36,067 bases of DNA from DAMCZI01 sp032095175 (GTDB lineage Bacteria; Bacillota; Clostridia; Clostridiales; Caloramatoraceae): positions 1-36,067 of the forward strand of contig DAMCZI010000045.1 of NCBI GenBank assembly GCA_032095175.1, in the 5' to 3' direction. Position numbers and translations under genes: made by a program. Each line of letters begins with the position of its first letter. Position 1 is the first letter of the stretch. Shown one piece after another: positions 19,501 through 25,909 of this stretch. Under the pieces are notes generated by a model. It saw only the letters and a program-made list of their open reading frames with translations. It did not search any database and had not been told where the DNA came from.

Positions 19501-19637
19501 GAGGAGGATTTTCCGGACCAACTAATGATGGAAATCCGTTAAGTGCTATGCATTATCATCCTACTTCTTATGTTTTAAGAGGACATGTATTTTTCGGACA
19601 GGACCCTAACTTGAATTTTACAACTACATTTAAATAG
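13530..19637 (+). CDS. Secreted RHS-repeat polymorphic toxin with DNRLRE and carbohydrate-binding-like modules
   Basis: This 2035-residue protein begins with a signal peptide (basic start, Leu/Phe-rich core, cut near ILAQG). In order it has an N-terminal prefix; a DNRLRE-type beta-sandwich at about 312-474; YD repeats from about 490; two jelly-roll, CBM4_9-like modules inserted at about 804-960 and 961-1125; more YD repeats; and the RHS core at about 1788-1816 (PYRYRGYRYDTETGLYY, then SRYYNPEWGRF). The usual core ending NNPxxxxDPxG reads NNPIIFSDKSG, with Lys replacing Pro. A Gly-rich, partly hydrophobic linker (from residue 1858, MEKGIGGAPGGGGG) leads to a tip from about 1933. The tip has NAADAVLL, HYHP and HVFFG motifs that I cannot assign to a named toxin family. 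RHS shells are known to enclose C-terminal toxins; toxicity here is inferred. A candidate immunity gene follows after 15 bases. Confidence 0.9.
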   Translation: MRKRFKLISVLLLFTLFFTLLPTPILAQGIINTINEQNIINTPPIENIKKPEPKIVHEVNEKRDKFTKQYIREDNTFEAAVYPTAVHYQSEGKWKDIDNTLTDAVDEENNAVVQNKENSYRIKIAKSTQSNKLVRIQKDKYEVSWNLNNAQQSLSTVKPFDTSKLNSLSENEKEKTLTKLTSEVNFIDAAPNTDLQYIVKPEEVKENIIIKSKTDNLTYIFNINVKNLTAKLQNDKSILFYDSIDTKKEIFKIATPFMNDASGNESLDIKVELAQNSTGYTLTLTPNQQWLNSEDRAYPVTLDPPISTSLVGSASISDAHVSETYPTSNFGNSYMLKTGVGRHRTYVKFILPTLQSGDMIYAAYFKANLLTSNPDYRQINVHRVNSTWEESTITWGDLISYNAKIEDYQMVKDTNVEYAWNITAIAKDWYNTGINNGLMLKNNDETVGYCEYVSSNTSSAYENARPQVTIYYTNNSGLEDYWTYHSQSVGRAGTGYVNDYNGNLVFVHSDLEMNGNRMPVSISHVYNSNDKDTDIYFGKGWRLNLSQSIKYQNIEGIEYYIYTDEDGTKHYLKSDGTGKYKDESGLNIALTSNADGTYTIKDKKDNELIFASFAKLKSINDNNGNVLTLNYNSSNVLESVIDGVGRKTTFELTPAGHLIGIIDPSGNRTSFSYTGVQLTDIGYPDGKHTIFNYDSSNKLKSVVNFDGYKMGYEYCSGQPYRVQDIQEYGADRSLGQTLNLKYGYNTTTFTDKSNRKNIYQFNTLGNTMSIRDDDGSAEYYKYFTDDNAAKNKLESTSRLQKTVMNYLKNHNIETSTDWVGGNWTGSTGSYSISASQSYLGKQSLMVSKTNSISRHFYGQTVYLEKGKTYTFSGYIKTDTSGISSINKKGAALFVNYQNSTGVWQTVESSYVNGIKGWDRYEVTFTVPSDASSTMVYLRTGVIEETGTAYFDCLQLEDGKIANRYNIVENADFKNGLTGWTKNTYTDSNDILTTVGGAPGIDANVFKLTGVATKSKNFYQIINMSGKANDVFSIGGWAKGHSVSTPGGSGRYFALDIGLRKTGASTYQYKVVYFNEDSTDWQYASEMIKAAYDYDSIIVYGLYYNNANYAYFDGIQLYKEEFSDSYTVNTTTGNLESTNSVAERNSTFNYNAKNELTSYVDPKGSTFTYDYKNSGGTETHNLYKATTAENVVYSFDYDAYGNPIKASVGTAASVIFTAIAAYSDGATATETEAAIDKGNYIKSVTDYDGNTINYNFNEKRGTLDSVSDAKGNTTSYSYDNLDRLTGAESQGVTNSYTYENDRLKKITHNGFSYVFDYDSYGRALTVDIEGQPNSLSTNQYDVNTGNLTASMYGNKDVVGIEYDNLDRIKTQKNGKVPDTTPITHGIIPDTVLNDRYRFEYDASGNLGYEEDLENGVNYRYTYDLADRLTKIVDSNKNTIAYSFDKNSNVSNLNETVNGQNYSVGYTYDKDNKIDVITLGTNNTINHDYDSIGRLKSVMVTIGSNTFTTSYNYTDVNGVNKAKLQKLILPNGREISYTYDKNNNIESIKEGSKVVKYSYDGLNQLIREDNGFLGTAGKTITYSYDDGGDILSKNEYPLTEGDNLPATVKTYEYKYDKTADGGTGWNDKLAKIIITENGTPTTYDMSHDKIGNLTSYNGYSYTWEGRQLRSITGNEKNISFKYNSSGIRTEKTVDGKGTKYHLVGDRVTYEETKDNSGNVINKIYYIYSSTGKLVAMKLDGAQYNYIRNAQGDIIGLLDSTGAEVVSYTYDSWGKLEAIGGTKASTVGVLNPYRYRGYRYDTETGLYYLNSRYYNPEWGRFINGDALGGKIGELLSHNIFAYCSNNPIIFSDKSGFQAEIMEKGIGGAPGGGGGLISGKGLVQLIKGFCYAAAGAIGNIAGTVIGGAIARPTTSSSSVSASKTKTKTKTKAISVAQTDDKKKPKYLRAKATHPGADVYVDQPLNLQSAKMILDFGGDVYAHNAADAVLLCTVVGGGFSGPTNDGNPLSAMHYHPTSYVLRGHVFFGQDPNLNFTTTFK

Positions 19638-19652
19638 AGAGGGAAATAGAGT

Positions 19653-20156
19653 ATGAGCGTTAGGATAGGGATAATTATATCAAAAAATTATGATTTAAAG
19701 CCTTTAGATGACTTTAAGGATAAATACAATTTAGGTTTTTTCAAAATCTGTAATGAATACGTTAAAAATCAACTGCTTGAGGATGAAATATTTTTACAGG
19801 CAACAAAGACTGGATGTGATAGTCTTACAGGTATTGGTGCTTATGATATATATAGTAAAGATGTTTCTTTAATATGGCAAAGTATAGATGATAAATTGAT
19901 AGCTCAATCTGTTGTAGATGATTTTGAGGAGAGAAAACAGAACTATAAGGTAGATGCCTCGAGATGGATTGAAATAATAAATATTTTAAAAAATGAATAT
20001 AAAGTGAAAGAGTTAGGTCTGTTTTGGCATAATTGTAGTGAAGCATTTGACAAAGAACAGATTGCCTTTTCTAATAGAGTGAGCTGTCCAATAAATAACA
20101 TTACTATTGAATATATGATGAAAATAAAACCAGATACGATTGTATTTTTTAATTAA
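19653..20156 (+). CDS. Candidate immunity protein for the RHS toxin tip
   Basis: This 167-residue protein is not recognised as a known family. It has no signal peptide or membrane segment, so it should stay in the cytoplasm. It starts 15 bases after the RHS stop behind AGAGAGGGAAAT, which suggests translational coupling. Immunity genes sit directly after the toxin tip in polymorphic toxin loci, and that position is the only basis for the role. It is acidic in its middle third and contains a WHNC motif near residue 125. No second copy lies in the window. Confidence 0.6.
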   Translation: MSVRIGIIISKNYDLKPLDDFKDKYNLGFFKICNEYVKNQLLEDEIFLQATKTGCDSLTGIGAYDIYSKDVSLIWQSIDDKLIAQSVVDDFEERKQNYKVDASRWIEIINILKNEYKVKELGLFWHNCSEAFDKEQIAFSNRVSCPINNITIEYMMKIKPDTIVFFN

Positions 20157-20285
20157 TTCAATTGTAAGAAGTGATTATTGCTAAACACTATGACTTGGAT
20201 GAAGGTCGATTCATAAAACATATTAATCTTATTGCATAAAGGTAAAGTCAAGCAAAGTCTTACTAATAGGCAATATTAATAAAAA

Positions 20286-20323
20286 TGGGGCTGTCGCACT
20301 AAATAAGTAGTGCGACAGCCCCA
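20286..20323. repeat. GC-rich hairpin at the left border of the orphan RHS cassette
   Basis: Perfect 16-base arms (TGGGGCTGTCGCACTA and its complement) flank a six-base loop. RHS homology begins at the last base of the right arm. There is no T-run on the plus strand, while the minus strand has a short one, so a border or repeat role is as likely as termination of the upstream operon. Confidence 0.6.
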
Positions 20324-21194
20324 CTATAACTTATTCCTTTGATAAGAACAGCAATGTTTCAAACTTTAGTGAGACTGTAAATGGACAAAAGTATTCAGTA
20401 GATTATACCTATGACAAGGATAATAAGATAGATGTAATTACCTTAGGTGCAAATAATACGATTAACCATGATTATGATTCTATTGGTAGATTAAAATTAG
20501 TAACGGTTACAATAGGCTCAACCACCTTTACAACATCCTATAACTATACTGATGTCAATGGAGTTAACAAAGCAAAGCTTCAAAAGCTTATACTCCCAAA
20601 TGGTAGGGAAATAAGTTATACTTACGATAAAAACAATAACATCGAGAGTATAAAAGAAGGAAGTAAGGTTGTAAAATACTTCTACGATGGACTTAACCAG
20701 CTTATAAGAGAGAACAATGGTTTCTTAGGAACAGCGGGTAAAACAATTACCTACTCCTATGATGCAGGTGGAAATATATTAAGTAAGACTGAATACCCTC
20801 TTACAGAGGGTGATAATCTTCCATCAGCTGTTAAAACATATGAATATAAATACGATAAACAGTTGATGGAGGAACAGGTTGGAATGATAAGCTAGCCAAG
20901 ATAATAGTTACTGAAAATGGTACTCCTACAACCTATGACATATCCTGTGATAAAATAGGAAATTTAACAAAATATAATGGATACTCTTATACATGGGAAG
21001 GAAGACAGCTAAGGTCAATAACTGGAAATGAAAAGAATATATCCTTTAAATACAATTCTTCAGGCATCAGAACAGAAAAGACTGTAGATGGGTATCTAGG
21101 AACTCCAGGTGAACCCCTTTCATTCAATATATTTGCTTATTGTTCTAATAACCCTATAATCTTTAATGACAAATCAGGTTTTCAGGCAGAAATT
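20323..21194 (+). pseudogene. Truncated, frameshifted RHS core fragment (orphan cassette body)
   Basis: From 20323 the sequence closely follows the full-length RHS gene from 17838, but without a start, signal peptide or upstream shell. A one-base loss near 20856-20862 (AAACAGTTGATGG against AAGACAGCTGATGG in the intact gene) shifts the frame. Homology breaks after GTAGATGG (about 21091) and resumes at AATATATTTGC (21126 against 19032), so about 400 bases with the RHS core signature are missing. The joined frame reads TVDGYLGTPGEPLSFNIF, where DGYLGTPGEPLS looks like the core end of another RHS paralogue, so a short direct repeat may have mediated the deletion. The frame downstream of the shift runs into the second toxin tip. 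Confidence 0.85.
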
Positions 21195-21680
21195 ATGGAA
21201 AAAGGAATTGGCGGGGCACCTGGTGGTGGAGGAGTAATCTCTGGTGAAGGATTAGTTCAATTAATAAAAGGATTTTACTATGCAGCTGTTGGGACTATAG
21301 GCGGCACTATTGCTAGTACTACTATTTCAAGTAGTCGTACTAAAACTGTACCTATAGCACATGGAAATAGTAAAAAAAGTAAAAAACCCCAACATGGATA
21401 TGAGATTTATAATAAAAAGTCGGGTGATGTAGTAAAAGTTGGAATTAGTGGTGGAAGAATAAGATTAGAAGGGAAGTCATATAGAGCTGAGAAACAGATA
21501 AGAACCTTTAATAGGAAGGAGGGTGGAGATATATATGCTTCAAGGATAATGGCATATTTTCCTGATAGACAAAGTGCACTTGAGTGGGAAGTGCTTAATT
21601 CACAGTTTAGATATGCTCATGGTCATTCTATGCAGTATCATGTAATACCAGAGTTTGATAAATGGTGGGAAACAAAATAA
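21195..21680 (+). CDS. Orphan RHS toxin tip, possibly a GIY-YIG/URI-like nuclease
   Basis: This is the C-terminal end of the orphan cassette, counted from an in-frame ATG (161 residues). The first 40 residues repeat the linker of the intact protein (MEKGIGGAPGGGG and GLVQLIKGF). After about residue 65 it is unrelated to the first tip: HGYEIYNKKSGDVVKVGISG, then RAEKQIRTFNR, a central YASRIMAYFPDR, and ALEWE. The pattern of Tyr strand, KVGIS strand, Arg helix and Glu recalls GIY-YIG/URI nuclease toxins, but this is a fold-level guess. No good ribosome binding site precedes the ATG, so the tip is probably silent until joined to an intact RHS gene. A candidate immunity gene starts 19 bases later. 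Confidence 0.6.
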   Translation: MEKGIGGAPGGGGVISGEGLVQLIKGFYYAAVGTIGGTIASTTISSSRTKTVPIAHGNSKKSKKPQHGYEIYNKKSGDVVKVGISGGRIRLEGKSYRAEKQIRTFNRKEGGDIYASRIMAYFPDRQSALEWEVLNSQFRYAHGHSMQYHVIPEFDKWWETK

Positions 21681-21699
21681 GAACAAAAGGGGGAAACAA

Positions 21700-22440
21700 A
21701 TGTATTTTAAAGAAATACAGTTAGATTTACCATATAGAGAGAATCCAGAGACTATAACCGAGATAATGATTCGACATAATTGTACTTATGAGGAAGCTAT
21801 AACAATTGATTATGATAGTAATTGGATGATTGGAGTCAGAAGAAGATTTGAGTTAGAAACCAGATGTATTGCTGATATGTTTATTAGGTTGCTTGGAAAA
21901 TATAAAACTAAGAATTGCTCTAAAGTAGTTATTCATTGTGTTGAGAAAGAGGCTCAGGCAAATTATCCTTGTTATAGAGGAAGTTGTGTAAGCATAGGAT
22001 TAGTTAGGTATGGATTAGACTATGTAAATTTTTTTGCTAAGAGTAGCTATGAAAAAAAACAAACAATATTACAAATAATTAAAGAAAGTCTTTATATTAT
22101 TGGAAAAGAAGAAGCTTGGGATTTGGTACCTTTAGAGGATGTTGTAAATAAAATAGAAGAATTAGATTATAACAACTTCTGGGTATTTGGTAAAAGGGCA
22201 AAAAGTCCAAATAAATTGTATACTGCAGAATTGTATATTGAACATAAAATAGAGTCGATAGATTTTTTTGCTGTAATTCGTAATAAACAAGATGAAGTAG
22301 TTGAAAAAAAACTAATAATAACAGAAAAACCAAGTAGATGGATGTATGGACAATACTTGGGTAAGCTGGTTTGGATTTCAGATACAGAAATACATCTAAA
22401 TGATAAGACGGGCTTTACACTATATAATATATCCTTATAG
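21700..22440 (+). CDS. Candidate immunity protein for the orphan toxin tip
   Basis: This 246-residue protein is not recognised. I placed the start at 21700, where AAAAGGGGG lies seven bases upstream; the longer frame from 21655 overlaps the toxin and lacks a site. It has no signal peptide. It is mixed alpha/beta with a C-terminal half rich in beta-prone segments (for example YLGKLVWISDTEIHLNDKTG). Its place directly after the orphan tip, its good ribosome binding site and its intact frame suggest an immunity gene kept under selection even though the toxin body is broken. It shares no visible similarity with the first candidate immunity protein. Confidence 0.6.
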   Translation: MYFKEIQLDLPYRENPETITEIMIRHNCTYEEAITIDYDSNWMIGVRRRFELETRCIADMFIRLLGKYKTKNCSKVVIHCVEKEAQANYPCYRGSCVSIGLVRYGLDYVNFFAKSSYEKKQTILQIIKESLYIIGKEEAWDLVPLEDVVNKIEELDYNNFWVFGKRAKSPNKLYTAELYIEHKIESIDFFAVIRNKQDEVVEKKLIITEKPSRWMYGQYLGKLVWISDTEIHLNDKTGFTLYNISL

Positions 22441-22461
22441 TTGTTATTCTTAATGCCGTTA

Positions 22462-22504
22462 CTGGGGACGGTAATTAATATATACATTAATTAACCGTCC
22501 CCAG
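22462..22504. repeat. GC-rich hairpin between the orphan cassette and the RHS module fragment
   Basis: The arms CTGGGGACGGT and ACCGTCCCCAG extend inward through AATTAAT/ATTAATT with one bulged base. The hairpin lies 22 bases after the immunity gene and 13 bases before renewed RHS homology. There is no T-run. Confidence 0.6.
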
Positions 22505-22516
22505 CAATACTAATTA

Positions 22517-23224
22517 ATGGTAAATAAAACGAATAGCATAAGCAGGCATTTTTATGGACAAACTATATATTTAGAGAAAGGAAAAACCTATACATTTTCT
22601 GGATATATAAAAATAGAAGATATTAAGGAAATTTCAAATACCAACAAAAAAGGTGCTGCCCTATTTGCAAACTACCAGAACAGCAGTGGAGCATGGCAAA
22701 CTGTAGAATCCAGCTATGTAAATGGAATTAAAGGTTGGGACAGATATGAGGTAACATTTACAGTTCCATCAGATGCTAGTTCAACAATGGTTTATCTAAG
22801 AGCAGGTGTAATTGAAGAAACAGGTACAGCATATTTTGATTGTTTGCAGCTTGAAGATGGTAAGATAGCAAATAGATACAATATCGTTGAGAATGCAGAT
22901 TTTAAAAATGGTTTAATCAGCTGGACTAAAAATACCTTTACAGATTCTAACGATATATTAACAACAGTAGGTGGTGCTCCTGGAATCGATGCTAATGTAT
23001 TTAAACTAACAGGTAATGCAACTAAATCTAAAAACTTCTATCAGATAATAAATATGTCAGGAAGCAAGGATGATATATTTTCAATTGGAGGCTGGGCTAA
23101 GGGACATTCAGTATCTACTCCGGCAGGGAGTGGAAGGTACTTTGCTCTTGATATTGGGCTAAGAAACAAGGATACTGGAGCTTACCAATATAAGGTTGTA
23201 TATTTTATGGAGAATTTCTCTTAA
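22517..23224 (+). pseudogene. Fragment of another RHS gene: carbohydrate-binding-like modules
   Basis: An open stretch of 235 codons closely matches the intact RHS protein from about residue 847 to 1075 (nucleotides from about 16065), covering the two inserted CBM4_9-like modules. The match starts abruptly at NKTNSISRHFYGQT and ends at KVVYFMENFS, after which the sequences differ. There is no signal peptide, YD repeat, toxin tip or ribosome binding site. It is not in linear order with the preceding cassette, since it corresponds to an upstream part of the gene, so it is a relic of a separate copy. Some internal sites differ (for example KIEDIKEIS against KTDTSGIS), so the copy is not recent. 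Confidence 0.8.
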
Positions 23225-23549
23225 TAATATCATTAGTAAGCTATTTTGCACTTGTGCTTTTCATAATTATTTATAGAATATTTTATGAAGCAAAACAAAA
23301 CTAGTTATATGCTTCCTTTAGCTTTTTGTTTAGCTATCAATTTGTTCATATATATAATCATTTAATCTTTGCTTTAATTTCTTTTTTAGGAGGTATAATT
23401 TGTAATATATATCTAATTTAGAGTTTCTCCAAAAAATGAAATATAATAATTAAAATCTTCTCTAAAGTATAATCAAAAAGTTCAATGGGACAATTGCTAA
23501 ACATATATTAGTAATCCTAGCAATCTAAAAAATTAAAGATTAGAGCAAA
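23225..23549. other. AT-rich non-coding stretch after the RHS fragments
   Basis: No open frame, RNA or RHS similarity was recognised here. An AGGAGG-like site near 23389 is followed only by a stop-rich frame, so it may be decayed coding sequence. Confidence 0.4.
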
Positions 23550-23577
23550 GGGGCGGTTCACACTAATGAACCGCCCC
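23550..23577. terminator. Hairpin at the right border of the RHS region, likely bidirectional terminator
   Basis: The arms GGGGCGGTTCA and TGAACCGCCCC enclose a six-base loop and sit 15 bases beyond the stop of the minus-strand amidohydrolase gene. They resemble the two other GC-rich hairpins of the RHS region in style but not in sequence. Confidence 0.6.
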
Positions 23578-23592
23578 ATATTTAAACATTAA

Positions 23593-24831
23593 CTACTTTC
23601 TTTTAACAAACTGACCTTCCTTCATGATAACTTCCATTTTGTCAGTATTGATATTATGTATATCCTTTAATGGGTTATCAGTAAGAACAAGCAGATCAGC
23701 AAATTTTCCGCTCTCAAGAGTTCCTGTGATATTATCTATTCTAAGCATTTCAGCTCCATTTTTAGTAGCAGCTAATATTGTCTCCATCTCTGTTAGCCCT
23801 GCTTTGTTAATGGCATACATCTCTGTAATAGCATATTTGCCATATGGAGTTAAGCTGCTGCAGAAGGAGTCTGAACCAACTGTAATTCTAATTCCCTTCT
23901 TGTTTGCATTTCTAAGGTTGTCTATTATACGATTAAGCTCTTTTTCAGCTGTTGTTTTGCCTGGATATTTGTCATGTATTGGTCTGTATGGTGGTTCATA
24001 TACAGTAAACCATTCAAAGAAGAACTGAAGTGTTGGACAGAAGGTTATATCCTTTTCCTTCATTATATCAAGGCATTCTTCATTTAATTCCTGACCATGT
24101 ATAATCGCTGATACTCCAGCCTTACAAGAATCTAATGCTCCGCCATAGCCTTCAGCATGTGACCATACAGGTAGTCCAACCATGTTTGCTTCATCAACAA
24201 CTGCCTGAATTTCCTCCATGCAGTAATGTGAGTCAGCCTTAGCATCATGTCTCCATATACCGCCGCCTGTTGACCATATCTTAATAGCATCTGGATTCTC
24301 ACGGATTCTTCTTCTTACTGCCTTACGCAAATCCCATGGTCCATCTACACGCTCAGCCCATGGATGAGAATCGTTGTTGTAATCTAATGGTAATCTATGT
24401 GAATCACCATGACCTGCTGTTCTGCAGAAACCAAGTCCAGTTGTAACTACACGAGGTCCTGGAATTATACCCTCTTCAATCATGTTACGAATATGTATAC
24501 CAGAACGTGATATTTCTCCTACGGATGTTAAACCATGCTCTAGTGCCTCACGTGCCTGTGCAACTGCAACAATTGTCTTTTGGATAACAGGCTCAAGTAC
24601 CCAATCTGAATCATTATCAGTTCTATTTCCACTGAAATGAAGATGGCTGTCAATCAAACCAGGCATAATGGTTTTTCCTGAGATATCTATCTTTTCATAA
24701 TCTCCACCAAATTTCTTCATTGGCCCAGCATATTCAATTTTCTTATCATCAACCATTACTAAGGAATTTTCTACTGGTTCCTTTCCAGTACCGTCAATTA
24801 ATAAGCCTCCCACGAAAGCAATTTTACTCAT
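23593..24831 (-). CDS. Metal-dependent amidohydrolase (imidazolonepropionase-like)
   Basis: This 412-residue protein of the amidohydrolase superfamily has the complete binuclear metal site: HLH (H63, H65) after the first strand, a candidate carboxylated Lys K184 (AIKIWSTGGG), H225 (WSHAEG), H245 (IIHGQE) and D321 (VGSDSF). The small beta domain formed by both termini (LLIDGTG, and GKFADLLVL near the end) is typical. The closest group is the Xaa-Pro dipeptidase/imidazolonepropionase-like set, whose members hydrolyse cyclic amides, ureas or dipeptides; the substrate is not evident. It has no signal peptide. It is the last gene of the run that starts with the ECF transporter, separated from the DUF169 gene by 242 bases with a hairpin. 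Its start follows GGGGGG. Confidence 0.87.
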   Translation of the reverse strand: MSKIAFVGGLLIDGTGKEPVENSLVMVDDKKIEYAGPMKKFGGDYEKIDISGKTIMPGLIDSHLHFSGNRTDNDSDWVLEPVIQKTIVAVAQAREALEHGLTSVGEISRSGIHIRNMIEEGIIPGPRVVTTGLGFCRTAGHGDSHRLPLDYNNDSHPWAERVDGPWDLRKAVRRRIRENPDAIKIWSTGGGIWRHDAKADSHYCMEEIQAVVDEANMVGLPVWSHAEGYGGALDSCKAGVSAIIHGQELNEECLDIMKEKDITFCPTLQFFFEWFTVYEPPYRPIHDKYPGKTTAEKELNRIIDNLRNANKKGIRITVGSDSFCSSLTPYGKYAITEMYAINKAGLTEMETILAATKNGAEMLRIDNITGTLESGKFADLLVLTDNPLKDIHNINTDKMEVIMKEGQFVKRK

Positions 24832-25005
24832 ACCATTTCCCCCCTAAGTTCATAAGTAGATATGCTGTATTAAAAATTCTTGCATTTTATCTTTACAAAC
24901 AGTCCTGAGATGTTTACGAAGATAAAGTGTGGTCAAATCTTTACAACATATTATATACAAATCCATCTCTATTTTACCCCTCGGCCAAGCACGTGACAAG
25001 TGGCA

Positions 25006-25063
25006 ATGATGCCAGGTGGTGAAGAAAAGATAAAAATCCTCTTTCTCCGCCATCTGGCATCAT
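25006..25063 (-). repeat. Long imperfect hairpin between the DUF169 and amidohydrolase genes
   Basis: ATGATGCCAG and CTGGCATCAT pair at the base, and pairing continues inward with two mismatches and several G-U pairs to a small loop. It lies just 10 bases after the DUF169 stop codon. It could attenuate transcription into the amidohydrolase gene, protect mRNA ends, or be a small mobile palindrome. A GCCACTTGTCACGTGC segment follows it on the minus strand. Confidence 0.5.
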
Positions 25064-25073
25064 AATACTTTTA

Positions 25074-25883
25074 CTATAAAGTAATATTCTTATTCTTATG
25101 TGCAAATCGTTCCTTTATCTCATCTTTTCTTTTCTGTATATCTGTTGTATTAATAGTAGCAATTACTCCCTCAACAACACTTCTAAACTTTTCAAAAGGA
25201 ATTCCAACAGCCATCTCCTCGTCCTTCCATTTAGCTAAAAATCTTGTACTTGGACAAAGTGTAGTTGTATTTAGTCTTCCCTTCATATATGGTTCCACTG
25301 TTGCCTCAGCACAGATGGCTTGCATTGAAGCTCCCGTAAATTCAAGCCTTCCTCCTTCATGATATAAATAGCCCTGTTGAATCCTCATGGTTTGATATGG
25401 ATTTACCATAAAAATAACAACATCCGGTATCATTTCAAATTCTTCAAGTGGTCCTACTGCAACACCATATGTAGATGCCCCTGTTCTATATAATCCTGGT
25501 ACTCCCTCTCTTACACGCCTCGCAGCAGCTGGAGTGGCATAGAGATTATATGAGAAATATTCCATTCCTGACTCAATTCTATTTGTTGAGTTTTCTAGAT
25601 TTAATGCAGTGGTTCCACCATCACAGTTAAGGTGTCCCAATCTAACTTTAAACTTCCTGCCTCTTGTAGCCTTTTCAACAACACAGCAATATGCCTGAGG
25701 GGCATTAGGTTCTTCCCAGTTCAGACTGTTATAATCCTCTTCTGTGAAATAAAGTTTTATTCCTACAGGCTTCCTTGCTAAGTTAAGTGCACAATCGAGA
25801 TCTTCACATAACTCCTTTACAATACTTCTATCATATGGATCCTGTGGAAAACCATAAGTTATTCTTTCATGTTTAAATGGCAT
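25074..25883 (-). CDS. DUF169 family protein
   Basis: This 269-residue protein matches the pattern of the DUF169 (COG2043) family: RKPVGIKL near the N-terminus, AYCCVVEKATRG, a GVAVGPLEEF block, NPYQTMRIQQGY, FTGASMQAICAEA, and LCPSTRFLAKW near the end. The family's biochemical role is not established to my knowledge. Several conserved Cys (C82, C83, a Cys in HLNCDGG, and C in AICAEA) could bind a metal or cofactor, which is only a suggestion. The gene starts 26 bases after the EcfT stop with AGGGGGAT upstream and so belongs to the transporter operon. No membrane segments or signal peptide are seen. Confidence 0.85.
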   Translation of the reverse strand: MPFKHERITYGFPQDPYDRSIVKELCEDLDCALNLARKPVGIKLYFTEEDYNSLNWEEPNAPQAYCCVVEKATRGRKFKVRLGHLNCDGGTTALNLENSTNRIESGMEYFSYNLYATPAAARRVREGVPGLYRTGASTYGVAVGPLEEFEMIPDVVIFMVNPYQTMRIQQGYLYHEGGRLEFTGASMQAICAEATVEPYMKGRLNTTTLCPSTRFLAKWKDEEMAVGIPFEKFRSVVEGVIATINTTDIQKRKDEIKERFAHKNKNITL

Positions 25884-25909
25884 TTTAATCCCCCTAATCT
25901 TTTTAAATT

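Noticed and set aside
24850..25053. 67-codon minus-strand frame between the DUF169 and amidohydrolase genes
   Set aside because: It runs through the long hairpin, lacks a ribosome binding site, and the peptide is not recognisable.
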